Part shown: positions 28,072 to 36,145 of the stretch, piece by piece
Layout of the letters: each line of letters opens with the position of its first letter
Numbering within the stretch: the first letter of the stretch is position 1
Made by a program: the position numbers and the translations under genes
DNA from: Kiloniellaceae bacterium
GTDB lineage: Bacteria > Pseudomonadota > Alphaproteobacteria > Kiloniellales > Kiloniellaceae
NCBI GenBank assembly: GCA_021776195.1
Contig: JAJFGK010000062.1
Coordinates: forward strand, 1 to 64,000
DNA length: 64,000 nucleotides
Direction of reading: 5' to 3'
The notes under the pieces: model-generated
What the model was told of the DNA's origin: nothing
Seen by the model: the letters and a program-made list of their open reading frames with translations, nothing else
The model's database searches: none

Positions 28072-28395
28072 ATGGCATCCTTTCTCTCACGCATATTCGG
28101 CGGCCTGTCCGGGAAGGACCCGGCCGAGGCCGCCCCGGCCCAGCGCGGCGAACCGGTCGCCTATAAGGACCTGGTCATCTGCGCCGCGCCGGAACCCGAT
28201 GGCAGCCAGTGGCGCCTGGCTGGGGTCATCATCAAGGAGACCGACGAGGGAGCGCTCGAGCGCCACTTCACCCGGGCCGATACCTTCGCCAGCCGCGAGG
28301 AAGCCGAGAGCTTCGCGGTGCGCAAGGGCCATCAGATCATCGACGAGCAGGGCGACCGCCTCTTCGCCGACGGCGAGGCAACCGGCCGCGCCTGA
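28072..28395 (+). CDS. HlyU family protein
   Basis: 107 residues. The pattern YKDLVICAAPEPDGSQWRLA followed by GVIIKE, RADTFASREEAE and KGHQIIDEQGDRLF is that of the HlyU domain family of proteobacteria. The family is often annotated as a transcriptional activator, but no helix-turn-helix is evident here and the role is poorly established. A short N-terminal MASFLSRIFGGLSG could be an amphipathic helix. It is divergent from the LysE operon and converges on the dehydratase gene with 10 bases between stops. Confidence 0.82.
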   Translation: MASFLSRIFGGLSGKDPAEAAPAQRGEPVAYKDLVICAAPEPDGSQWRLAGVIIKETDEGALERHFTRADTFASREEAESFAVRKGHQIIDEQGDRLFADGEATGRA

Positions 28396-28405
28396 GGCTC
28401 CTCAT

Positions 28406-29518
28406 CTAGCCCACCAGGAACTCGCCGAGCACCTCCTCGTCGACCGTGATGCCGAGGCCGGGGCCGTCCGGAACCTCCACAAAGCCGTCCGAAATCTCAA
28501 AGCGTTCGCGTGTCAGGCGGTGACGCAGCGGGGAGTCGGACATGCAGAACTCGAACAGCTCCGCGCCTGGAACAGCCGAGAGGGCATGAAGCGAGGCGGC
28601 GATGCTGATGCCGCTCTTGAAGGTGTGGTTGACGAATCCGCAGCGATGCCGGCGGGCATGACGGCCGACCTCGACCATGGTCGAGATGCCACAGCGCGCC
28701 GGGTCCGGCTGGATCCAGTCGAGCCCGGCTTCCTCGATGAGAAGGGCGAAATCCTCGAAGCGGGCCTCGGCTTCGCCGGCCGCGATCTGGATCGGGCTGT
28801 TGCGGCAGAGCTTGGCATAGCCCTTCACGTCCTCGGGGTGCAACGGCTCCTCGAGCCAGAAGGGCTCGAATTCCGCAAACTGCCTGGCGCGCTTCAGCGC
28901 CGTCTTCCAGTCCCAGACCTGGCCGGCATCGATCAGAATGTCGACGTCATCGCCGGCGCCCCGTCTGGCTTCGCGCACCAGGGCGATATCGATCGCCTCG
29001 TCCTGGCCCATGGGCCCCCAGCCGAACTTGATGGCGGTAAAGCCCCGATCCGCGTGGCGGCGCGCCAGCTCGTAGGTCTCGGCCGGCGTGTCGCCGAACA
29101 GCAGCGAGCAGTAAGCCCGGTAGCGGGTCTGATGCGGTCCGCCCAGCAAGCCGTGGATCGGGCAGTCGTGGTGCTTGCCGGCGATGTCCCAGAGCGCGAT
29201 ATCGATCCCCGCCATGGCGTGGCGGCCGACGGCCGTGCGCCCGTAGTAGTTGGCGGCGCGATCGAGCCGCGCGGCGCAGACATCGATGGCCAGCGGGTCC
29301 ATCCCCAGCAGGGCTTCGCGAAAGCCCTGGCAGAGCCCGTGGGAAAGTGGCGCATCGATGATCGCCTTGACCACGGTCGGCGCGGAATCGACCTCGCCCC
29401 AACCGGTGATCCCCGCATCGGTATCGACCCGGATGACGCAGGTGTCCTGGCTTCCATCGCAGGCGGCCGTAACGGTGGGGAGCCGCAGGACATAAGCTTC
29501 GACCGCGGTGATTTTCAC
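28406..29518 (-). CDS. Mandelate racemase/muconate lactonizing enzyme family protein (sugar-acid dehydratase candidate 1)
   Basis: 370 residues of the enolase superfamily. Active-site set: Lys164 (IKFGWG), metal ligands Asp197 (LIDAGQ), Glu223/224 (WLEEPL) and Glu249 (AAGEAE), and an intact His-Asp dyad, Asp272 (QPDPARCG) and His298 (NHTFKSG). The start is GTG. Such enzymes abstract a proton next to a carboxylate, usually dehydrating or racemising acid sugars. It is the last gene of the seven-gene cassette and follows the second family member by 13 bases. Confidence 0.88.
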   Translation of the reverse strand: MKITAVEAYVLRLPTVTAACDGSQDTCVIRVDTDAGITGWGEVDSAPTVVKAIIDAPLSHGLCQGFREALLGMDPLAIDVCAARLDRAANYYGRTAVGRHAMAGIDIALWDIAGKHHDCPIHGLLGGPHQTRYRAYCSLLFGDTPAETYELARRHADRGFTAIKFGWGPMGQDEAIDIALVREARRGAGDDVDILIDAGQVWDWKTALKRARQFAEFEPFWLEEPLHPEDVKGYAKLCRNSPIQIAAGEAEARFEDFALLIEEAGLDWIQPDPARCGISTMVEVGRHARRHRCGFVNHTFKSGISIAASLHALSAVPGAELFEFCMSDSPLRHRLTRERFEISDGFVEVPDGPGLGITVDEEVLGEFLVG

Positions 29519-29531
29519 GGAACCTGTATTC

Positions 29532-30701
29532 CTAAAGGTCTAGACGGTACCGGGCGATCAACTCGTCCGGCAGGTCGTACCCGATACCGGGTTGAGAGGG
29601 CAGAGTCATGACGCCGTCGGCCACCGGCAGTCCCAGCGCCTGGAGGTCGCGCCGGAGCGGCGAGGCATAGATTTCAGCCGGCGCGAATTCGACATAGGGG
29701 GTTATCGGCGAATGGGCAGCGAGATGGGCGTTCGCGGTGCCGAGGATCTGCGTGGACCAGTTGCCCGGAATGACCAGCGCACCCCGGGGCTTTGCCAGGT
29801 CGACGATACGCTTTGCCTCGGTCAGGCCGCCGCAGTTGTTCGCATAGGGCTGACAAACCGTGACGCTGCCGCGATCCATCATCTGGAGAAACTCGAACCG
29901 GGTGGCGGCGTGCTCGCCCATGGCCAGGGGAATGGGGCTGCTCGCCGCCAGCCGGGCATAGGCGTCGGGCCGGTCCACCGGAAAGGGGGTCTCAAAGAAG
30001 AAGAGGTCGTAGGGCTCGACCCGGCGCGCAATCCAGATCGCCGTCGGGTAGTCGTTGAACCCGTAGCCCACATCGAGCGCCAGCATGGGCTCGGGTCCCA
30101 GGGCTTCGCGGGTCAGTTTGACCAGTTCCACCACGGTCTCCGGCGCCGAATGCATGGGCTCGATCTTGAAGGCGCGGTAGCCGTCGGCGGCGAGCCGCTC
30201 GCAGCGCTCGACCTGTTGGCGAAGAATGGTCTCGGGCTGCCAATCGTCGGAGACGACGGTGCAGTAGGGGACGATGTGCCGGGCGCGGTCGGTCTTCTCC
30301 GGATCGGTCTGGAAGGGGCTGCGCTCGCTGCCACCCAACAATTCGAAAGCCGGCAGGCCTTGTGCCTTTCCATAGATATCCCACAGCGCGACATCCAGGG
30401 CGCCGAGGCAGCGCACCGCCCAGCCGCGCCGGTTGGAGTGGAGCATTCCTTCGTAGAGCCGGTTCCAGATGGCCTCCGGGTGGATCAACTCGGCGCCGAT
30501 GACGCTGTGACCAAAGAAGGAATCCGGTCCTTCCAGGGCGCTGCGGGCAACACCGGGGGGAACCCGGAACAGTTCCGACAGCCCGGTCAGGCCGGCGTCG
30601 GTCGTGACCCTGAGGAGAGGGAGGGGCTCGACGCCGCCCTGGTCCGGATCGATGTTGCGGCCATCGCCGATCACGGTGATTTCGCAAGCGGTGATCTTCA
30701 A
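29532..30701 (-). CDS. Enolase superfamily protein lacking the His-Asp dyad (candidate 2)
   Basis: 389 residues. Metal ligands are present: Asp210 (LALDVGYG), Glu237 (FFFETPF), Glu263 (AMGEHAATR), with Lys179 in FKIEP as the likely base. The dyad seen in the two neighbouring paralogues is gone: the Asp position is Tyr286 (QPYANNCGG) and the His position is Gly313/Asn314 (IPGNWSTQIL). It should therefore act from the lysine side only, or use another base. It is shorter in its barrel inserts than RhmD-type enzymes. The TTG start overlaps the stop of the ATPase gene (TTGA), so it is translated with the transporter. Confidence 0.85.
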   Translation of the reverse strand: MKITACEITVIGDGRNIDPDQGGVEPLPLLRVTTDAGLTGLSELFRVPPGVARSALEGPDSFFGHSVIGAELIHPEAIWNRLYEGMLHSNRRGWAVRCLGALDVALWDIYGKAQGLPAFELLGGSERSPFQTDPEKTDRARHIVPYCTVVSDDWQPETILRQQVERCERLAADGYRAFKIEPMHSAPETVVELVKLTREALGPEPMLALDVGYGFNDYPTAIWIARRVEPYDLFFFETPFPVDRPDAYARLAASSPIPLAMGEHAATRFEFLQMMDRGSVTVCQPYANNCGGLTEAKRIVDLAKPRGALVIPGNWSTQILGTANAHLAAHSPITPYVEFAPAEIYASPLRRDLQALGLPVADGVMTLPSQPGIGYDLPDELIARYRLDL

Positions 30702-31822
30702 GACGCCGTCCCTTCGGGTCGGTGGTTCCCGGCGAGTACGACGGCATCGCCCGGCAGGAAACCCAACTGGATGCGCTCGTCAACCGCGATCATATCGGTC
30801 GCGCCGCTGCGGTGCTCCTTAAAGCTGATGGTCGTGCCACCGGGCAGTTTCGCGCTGTAGCGCACCACGTCGCCCAGGAACACGGATTCCGTTATGACGG
30901 CGTCCAACCTGACGTGCTGGCTTTGAGCCTCGGCGTCGAGGCGAACGATCTTTTCAGGCCTGACCGACAGGTGGGCCCCGGCGCCGTCCTGAAGTTTCCC
31001 AGCTGCCGCCGGTGAAAAGGCCACGCCGGCCTCCTCGATGAGATAGTTGCCGCCGCCGTCTTCCGTCGGCTTCAGCTTGAGAATGTTGGTTTCACCGATG
31101 AATTCCGCGGCAAAGCGGGTGGCGGGAAAATCGTAGATCTCCTTGGGGCTGCCGGTTTGAACGATGCGTCCCTCGTTCATGATCACGATGCGGTCGGACA
31201 GGGTGAGCGCCTCGCCCTGATCGTGGGTCACATAGATGACCGTGCAGCCGATCTGTTTTTGATAGTGCTTGATCTCGATTTGCATGTGCTCGCGCAGCTT
31301 GAGATCGAGCGCGCCCAGGGGCTCGTCCATCAACAGCACCTGGGGTTCGAACACGATGGCCCGGGCAAAGGCGATGCGCTGGCGCTGTCCGCCCGAAAGC
31401 TGATTCGGCATGCGGCTTTCCATATCGCCCAAATGCACCAGCTCCAGGGCATAGCGGACCCGTTCGCGGATCACCTCGCGCTTGGCATGGCGCATCTTCA
31501 AGGGAAAGGCCACATTCTCGAACACGGTCATATGGGGAAAGAGCGAGTAGCCCTGGAACACCATGCCGACATTGCGTTTTTCGGTCGGCAAGGAGGAGAT
31601 CGAACGGCCGGAGATCATAATGTCGCCCGCGCTGGGGTCGAGGAACCCCGCCACCATGTTGAGCACCGTTGTCTTGCCCGAGCCGCTGGGTCCGAGCAGG
31701 GTGAGGAACTCCCCCGCGCCAATGTCCATCGTGAAGCCGCGGACCGCGGTGACAGATCCAAACGTCTTGCCGATGTCCCGAAACTCGACGCTGCCGCCCC
31801 GGCTATCCCCCGCCCTGTTCAT
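30698..31822 (-). CDS. ABC transporter ATP-binding protein, PotA-like
   Basis: 374 residues. Walker A GPSGSGKTT, Q-loop VFQGYSLFPH, signature LSGGQRQR, Walker B VLLMDEPLGALD and switch His in THDQGEA are intact. A C-terminal TOBE-like regulatory domain (about 240-370) is present, as in spermidine/putrescine and Fe/sugar importers. It powers the two permeases encoded just upstream. The minus-strand order is binding protein, permease, permease, ATPase, with close or overlapping junctions. Confidence 0.93.
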   Translation of the reverse strand: MNRAGDSRGGSVEFRDIGKTFGSVTAVRGFTMDIGAGEFLTLLGPSGSGKTTVLNMVAGFLDPSAGDIMISGRSISSLPTEKRNVGMVFQGYSLFPHMTVFENVAFPLKMRHAKREVIRERVRYALELVHLGDMESRMPNQLSGGQRQRIAFARAIVFEPQVLLMDEPLGALDLKLREHMQIEIKHYQKQIGCTVIYVTHDQGEALTLSDRIVIMNEGRIVQTGSPKEIYDFPATRFAAEFIGETNILKLKPTEDGGGNYLIEEAGVAFSPAAAGKLQDGAGAHLSVRPEKIVRLDAEAQSQHVRLDAVITESVFLGDVVRYSAKLPGGTTISFKEHRSGATDMIAVDERIQLGFLPGDAVVLAGNHRPEGTAS

Positions 31823-31829
31823 AGCGATC

Positions 31830-32654
31830 CTAATCCTCCGCCACGTCTTGAGAGTAACGGCGCATGGCCCTGCGTCTCAGGAGTTCTCCTCCCGTGATCC
31901 CGACCAGAGTGATCCCGATCAGGATTGAAGCGACAGCGGCGATCGTCGGATCGATTTCCAGCCGCAGGTCGCTCCAAATTCGTTTGGGAAGCGTGTCCCA
32001 ACGTCCGGTGATGAAAAGGGCGATGACAAGCTCGTCGAAGGAGACGAAAAACGAGAAGACGGCCGAGGCCAGCACGGCAGGGGTGATGAATGGCAGCGTG
32101 ATGTAATAGAACACGCTCAAGGGTCCGGCGCCGAGTACCCGCCCGGCGCGCTCCAAGGTGGTGTCGAACTGCTGCAGGGTGGCCGAGACGATGAGCACGG
32201 GAAAGGGCAGGGCCAAAATGACGTGGGCCACGATCAGGCTCGCCACGCTGCCGATCAGTTTGAGCTTGCTGAAGAAGATGAAGGCGGCCAGTGCGAAGAT
32301 GATGATCGGAATGATCAGCGGGGCAATGATCAATCCGTAGGCGATACTCTTTCCGGGAAACTCGATGCGGGCCATACCCAACGCCGTGAGGGTGCCCAAA
32401 ATGGTCGCGATGACCGATACGACCGCCGCGATCCAGAAGCTCGTGATCGTCGCGTCCACGAAGGCGGTGTCCGAAAGATAGTTTTCGTACCAGCGAAAGG
32501 AAAAGCCTTCAGGCGGGAAGTGCAGCCAGCGCCCGTCATTGAAGGACACCGGAACGACGATCAGAAGCGGCAGCAGGAGGAACAGCAGAACCAACGCGAA
32601 GTAGCCGGCAAAGGCGATGTCGAAGCCGCGTTGGAGCAGGCGCCGGCGGGTCAT
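31830..32654 (-). CDS. ABC transporter permease, PotC-like
   Basis: 274 residues with six predicted transmembrane helices (first FAGYFALVLLFLLLPLLIV) and the EAA-type cytoplasmic loop near RAGRVLGAGPLSVFYYITLP. Half of the heterodimeric membrane channel with the gene immediately upstream; their junction is a 4-base ATGA overlap. Seven bases separate it from the ATPase gene. Confidence 0.92.
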   Translation of the reverse strand: MTRRRLLQRGFDIAFAGYFALVLLFLLLPLLIVVPVSFNDGRWLHFPPEGFSFRWYENYLSDTAFVDATITSFWIAAVVSVIATILGTLTALGMARIEFPGKSIAYGLIIAPLIIPIIIFALAAFIFFSKLKLIGSVASLIVAHVILALPFPVLIVSATLQQFDTTLERAGRVLGAGPLSVFYYITLPFITPAVLASAVFSFFVSFDELVIALFITGRWDTLPKRIWSDLRLEIDPTIAAVASILIGITLVGITGGELLRRRAMRRYSQDVAED

Positions 32655-33502
32655 GTCTGGCCCTGCAGCGATTTCGTTCTGGTCAGGAACCGAAAGACCA
32701 GAACGATGGCCGTGGTGGCCAGCAGCAAGATGACACCCAAGGCCGATGCGAAGCCCCAGTTCACCATCTCGCTGATCTGGAACTCGATGAGATTGCCGAT
32801 CATCAGGTCCTTGCGCCCGCCGACCAGTGCGGGGGTCACGAAGAACCCCATGGAGAGGATGAAGATGATGATCGCGCCGGTCGTCGCCCCGTTCAGGCTC
32901 AGGGGAAAGAAGATCCTGATAAAGGCTCGGAAAGGGCCTGCCCCCAAAACGCGGGCCGCCCTGATCAGGTCCTTATCGATATCGACCATCACGCTGTAGC
33001 AGGTCAGGATCATGATCGGGAGCAGGATCTGGGTCATAGCAAGATAGACGGCGCCCGTCGTATAGAGCATCCGAACCGGCTCGTCGGTGATGCCGGTCTG
33101 GACAAGAATACCGTTGACCACCCCCTGACTTCCGAGCACCGCGATCCAGGAATAGGTGCGGATCAAAAGGCTCGTCCAGAAGGGCAGGAGGATCAAGAAT
33201 ATCAGATAGATCCTGGTTTTCGGGCGCACCCGCGTCAGGAAATAGGCAGCCGGATAACCAACGAGAAAACAGCTCAATGTGACGACGAAGGAGACCTTCA
33301 GGGTCCGATAGAAGACCTTGAGGTAGACGGACTTGTCGATGAAGTGCTCGACATGCTTGGTCGTGAAGGCGGGGTCGAACAGGCTGGTGCTCAGAACCTC
33401 CAGGAGGGGATAGACGAAGAAGAACAGCAGCAACAGGATCGCCGGCAAGATCAGCAGGACTGCCTTGTACTTCCCTAGAAAACGGAGGGGCCGGCCTGAC
33501 AA
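32651..33502 (-). CDS. ABC transporter permease, PotB-like
   Basis: 283 residues with about six transmembrane helices (KAVLLILPAILLLLFFFVYP first) and the permease loop RAARVLGAGPFRAFIRIFFP. The start is TTG at 33502, supported by AGGAGA seven bases upstream; no better in-frame start exists. It pairs with the PotC-like permease. The 140-base gap to the binding-protein gene holds the hairpin at 33578-33605. Confidence 0.9.
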   Translation of the reverse strand: MSGRPLRFLGKYKAVLLILPAILLLLFFFVYPLLEVLSTSLFDPAFTTKHVEHFIDKSVYLKVFYRTLKVSFVVTLSCFLVGYPAAYFLTRVRPKTRIYLIFLILLPFWTSLLIRTYSWIAVLGSQGVVNGILVQTGITDEPVRMLYTTGAVYLAMTQILLPIMILTCYSVMVDIDKDLIRAARVLGAGPFRAFIRIFFPLSLNGATTGAIIIFILSMGFFVTPALVGGRKDLMIGNLIEFQISEMVNWGFASALGVILLLATTAIVLVFRFLTRTKSLQGQT

Positions 33503-33577
33503 AACAAGTCTCCTGTGCCGAGTTTCCGGTCGGGTGGCGGTGATTGCCTCGGATGCATAGGGGCTTGCGGACGCGAC

Positions 33578-33605
33578 GGCAGACGGGTCCGGCGACCCGT
33601 CTGCC
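33578..33605 (-). terminator. Intercistronic hairpin behind the binding-protein gene
   Basis: GGCAGACGGGT and ACCCGTCTGCC form a perfect 11-base stem with a 6-base loop, 38 bases downstream of the binding-protein stop. There is no T-run on the minus strand, so it is more likely an RNA-stabilising or partial-termination element that raises binding-protein mRNA over the permease mRNA. Confidence 0.6.
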
Positions 33606-33642
33606 TGTCGATCCTGCTACTCCGATGCCGGCGGAGGGATGA

Positions 33643-34695
33643 CTACTCCAGTAGCCAGCCGTTCCAGCGTTCGGTCAGATCTTCACGGATCGGATCCCAA
33701 AACAGATCGTCCGACACCAGTTGCACGGCCGCGTTGGCCCCGGGGATCTCCGAGGCAAGCTCAGGCGGCAGGTACTTCTCGACGCCGGGTAGCAGTCCCG
33801 GATAGGGCGTGACCTTCGCGAATTCGGCGATCCGCTCGGGGTGATGCCAGGCGTTGAAGTACTCCATGGTTTCCCTGGCCAGGGCGTTGCCCTTCGGGAT
33901 GGCGAGGATCGCCACGTGGAGCATGCCCTGGTTCCACACGCCCTTGACGGGCTTGGTCTTGGTCAGGTTGTAGACCCGTCCGTTCCAGGCCTGGGACATG
34001 GTCACCTCGCCGTCGGCGAGGAGCTGGATCGGCTCGGCGCCGGCCTTCCACCACTTGACGACATGCGGCTTGATCTCGTCGAGCTTCGCGAAAGCCCGCT
34101 CGATGCCCTTGTCCGTCGCCAGGTCGCCGTAGACGTCCTCTTTCTTGACGCCGTCCGCCATGAGGGCGAATTCCAGGTTCGTGGCGACCGAGTTCTGCAT
34201 GGACCGGGCACCGGGGAACTTGTCGACATCCCAGAAATCGGCCCAGTTCGCCGGACCCTGTCCTTCGGGGAACTTGTCGGTGCGAAAGGCCAGGATCGTC
34301 GAATAGGTGGCAAAGACCATGCCATAGGGCTTCTTGGCCTCGGACGGCTGCTTGCCCTCGGGATCGGCAAGGCCGTAGTCGATCTCCTCGAGCCAGCCGT
34401 TCTTCACGGCCGTCTCATACTGCGGGCCATCCAGTTCGAGGGCCTCGTAGATCATGTCGCCGTTCTCGACCATGGCCTTCAACTGGGCCAGGTTGGGCTG
34501 GGTCGTGTTGACGACCTTGACGCCTGTCGCTTCGGTGTAGGGCGCGTGGATGTATTTTTCGATGGCCTCCCAAGGCGCGCCGCCATACCCGTTGATCGTA
34601 AGAGTCGTTTCCGCCCTGGCTGAATCAGCCGCAAAACCCAAGGCCACTACCGCGGCAATCAAAGGTACAAAGCGAATTTTACCAAGCAATGTCAT
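33643..34695 (-). CDS. Extracellular solute-binding protein, PotD-like
   Basis: 350 residues. The ATG at 34695 is chosen for its GGGAGGAG site; upstream residues are not signal-like. A Sec signal peptide (VPLIAAVVALGFAADSARA) directs it to the periplasm. The mature start TTLTINGYGGAPWEAI and the QAWNGRVYN and WWKAGAEPIQLLADGEV segments are typical of the spermidine/putrescine/Fe cluster of binding proteins. Because all flanking enzymes are acid-sugar dehydratase relatives, the ligand is probably a sugar acid or similar carboxylate rather than a polyamine; this is inference. Confidence 0.9.
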   Translation of the reverse strand: MTLLGKIRFVPLIAAVVALGFAADSARAETTLTINGYGGAPWEAIEKYIHAPYTEATGVKVVNTTQPNLAQLKAMVENGDMIYEALELDGPQYETAVKNGWLEEIDYGLADPEGKQPSEAKKPYGMVFATYSTILAFRTDKFPEGQGPANWADFWDVDKFPGARSMQNSVATNLEFALMADGVKKEDVYGDLATDKGIERAFAKLDEIKPHVVKWWKAGAEPIQLLADGEVTMSQAWNGRVYNLTKTKPVKGVWNQGMLHVAILAIPKGNALARETMEYFNAWHHPERIAEFAKVTPYPGLLPGVEKYLPPELASEIPGANAAVQLVSDDLFWDPIREDLTERWNGWLLE

Positions 34696-34740
34696 GTCAC
34701 GCTCCTCCCTAAAACTATCTGCCATTTCGTACTTCTAAGA

Positions 34741-34758
34741 TTTCCTTTTTTTTCCTTT
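34741..34758. other. Polypurine/polypyrimidine mirror repeat in the binding-protein leader
   Basis: TTTCCTTTTTTTTCCTTT reads the same in both directions on one strand. On the transcribed minus strand it is a purine tract about 50 bases before the binding-protein start, between rhamnonate-dehydratase-like and binding-protein genes. Possible roles are an unstructured leader, ribosome standby site or triplex-forming tract. No promoter can be fixed in the 163-base gap. Confidence 0.4.
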
Positions 34759-34858
34759 TGGGCTCGGCGCTTCCTGGACAATTCGGGCGTTGGCCAATGA
34801 TGATTGACCACTGCCAGCACAGAGAAGCGTGCTCCCGATCCGCTGCCAGGATAGCCAT

Positions 34859-36061
34859 TCATTGCATATTTTGTATAGACCCCATCCGGATCCAGGTGAG
34901 TTCCGGGTTGAGATCGACGCCAAAACCCGGTCGGTCGGGAACGTCCATGGCGCCGTCGAGAGGCACCGGCTCGTTCGCGAAAATCGGGTCGAGCATCGGC
35001 ACGACGCTATCGGCCTGCGGCGACATGATCAGGAACTCAGAGAATGGCGTCACATCGCTGGTGATGGAAAAGTGGTAGCTGTAAACCGAAGAACAGTGAG
35101 GGATCACCAGACGCCTCTTGGCCGAGGCGAGCGCGCGGACCTTGAGCATTTCGGTAAGCCCGCCGGACCAGGCGTCCGGTTGGACGATGTCGACGCCGGT
35201 CTCCAGCAGCTGCTCGAAGCCCCAGCGCGTGTACTCATGCTCACCGGTGCTGATCAGTATGGAATGACTGCGCTGTTGAACCAGTTGCGCGTATCCACGG
35301 TAGTCGTCGGGCGGCAGGCATTCCTCGATCCAGTGGAAGCGAAGCGGCTCGAGCGCCTCGATGAGCCGCAAGGCATAGCGCGTATCGAGAGCCATGAAGC
35401 AGTCGAAGGCGAGCATGAACCCGTCACCGCAGACCTCTCTCCAGCGCTGCGCCAGCGCGACGTTCTCGCGAAGACCGGCTTCGCCCTCTGCCGGACCATA
35501 GGGCAGGGGAATCTTGGCGCCGATGAAGCCCATTTTCTGGGCCAGGTCCGGCCGTGGTCCGGTGGCGTACATCGGTTGGCGTTCGCGCATCTTGCCGCCG
35601 ATCATCGCCCAGACCGGTTCCTGACGCAGCCGGCCCAGTAGATCCCATATGGCGCAATCGACACCCGAGATCGCCTTGATCGTCAGTCCCTTGCGGCCGT
35701 AGTAGAGCGAGGCATTGTACATCTGGTCGAACATCAGCTCGCTGTTGTTGGCGAATTGGCCGACGACGAAACGGCGGAAATGCTTCTCGATCAGATAGGC
35801 CGCCGGCACCCCGCCCGTCGTCACTGCAACGCCGACAGTGCCGTCGGCGGCCTCGGCCTCGATCATGACGCTGCCGAGAATGTCGATACCCCAGGAGACC
35901 CGGTCGTCATGATAGGCGGGATATTTGCTCATGGGATTGGCGATGACGCTGCTGTTGATCCAATGACCCCCGGCGCGCGCGTGATAGTCCGCACCCTGCT
36001 CGCTGTCATCGAGGACGTAGGCTCGCAGGTCGACGATCTTGGCTAGCTTGCTGGACGACAT
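34859..36061 (-). CDS. L-rhamnonate dehydratase-like enolase superfamily enzyme (candidate 3)
   Basis: 400 residues from ATG 36061. The N-terminal segments GADYHARAGGHWI, ANPMSKYP and VTTGGVPAAYLIEKHFRRFV closely follow the RhmD pattern. The active site is complete: Lys183 (GAKIPL), Asp220, Glu246 (WIEECLP), Glu274 (STGEHE), Asp296 (VQPDAWSGG) and His322 (VIPHCSSVYSYHF). RhmD converts L-rhamnonate and related acid sugars to 2-keto-3-deoxy acids. It is first in the cassette, ahead of the importer, so its substrate is likely imported by that system. Close relatives act on L-lyxonate or L-mannonate, so the exact sugar is open. Confidence 0.87.
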   Translation of the reverse strand: MSSSKLAKIVDLRAYVLDDSEQGADYHARAGGHWINSSVIANPMSKYPAYHDDRVSWGIDILGSVMIEAEAADGTVGVAVTTGGVPAAYLIEKHFRRFVVGQFANNSELMFDQMYNASLYYGRKGLTIKAISGVDCAIWDLLGRLRQEPVWAMIGGKMRERQPMYATGPRPDLAQKMGFIGAKIPLPYGPAEGEAGLRENVALAQRWREVCGDGFMLAFDCFMALDTRYALRLIEALEPLRFHWIEECLPPDDYRGYAQLVQQRSHSILISTGEHEYTRWGFEQLLETGVDIVQPDAWSGGLTEMLKVRALASAKRRLVIPHCSSVYSYHFSITSDVTPFSEFLIMSPQADSVVPMLDPIFANEPVPLDGAMDVPDRPGFGVDLNPELTWIRMGSIQNMQ

Positions 36062-36145
36062 GACAGGCGCTCCATCAATCCCGGATGCTGGAGCCCAAAG
36101 TTTAGATGCTATTTGGCCACGGCGTCCATTCGGCCGCTTCACGAC

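Noticed and set aside
26110..28395. A 761-codon plus-strand frame
   Set aside because: Only its last 107 codons (from 28072) are HlyU-like; the rest lies antisense to the aminotransferase and LysE genes.
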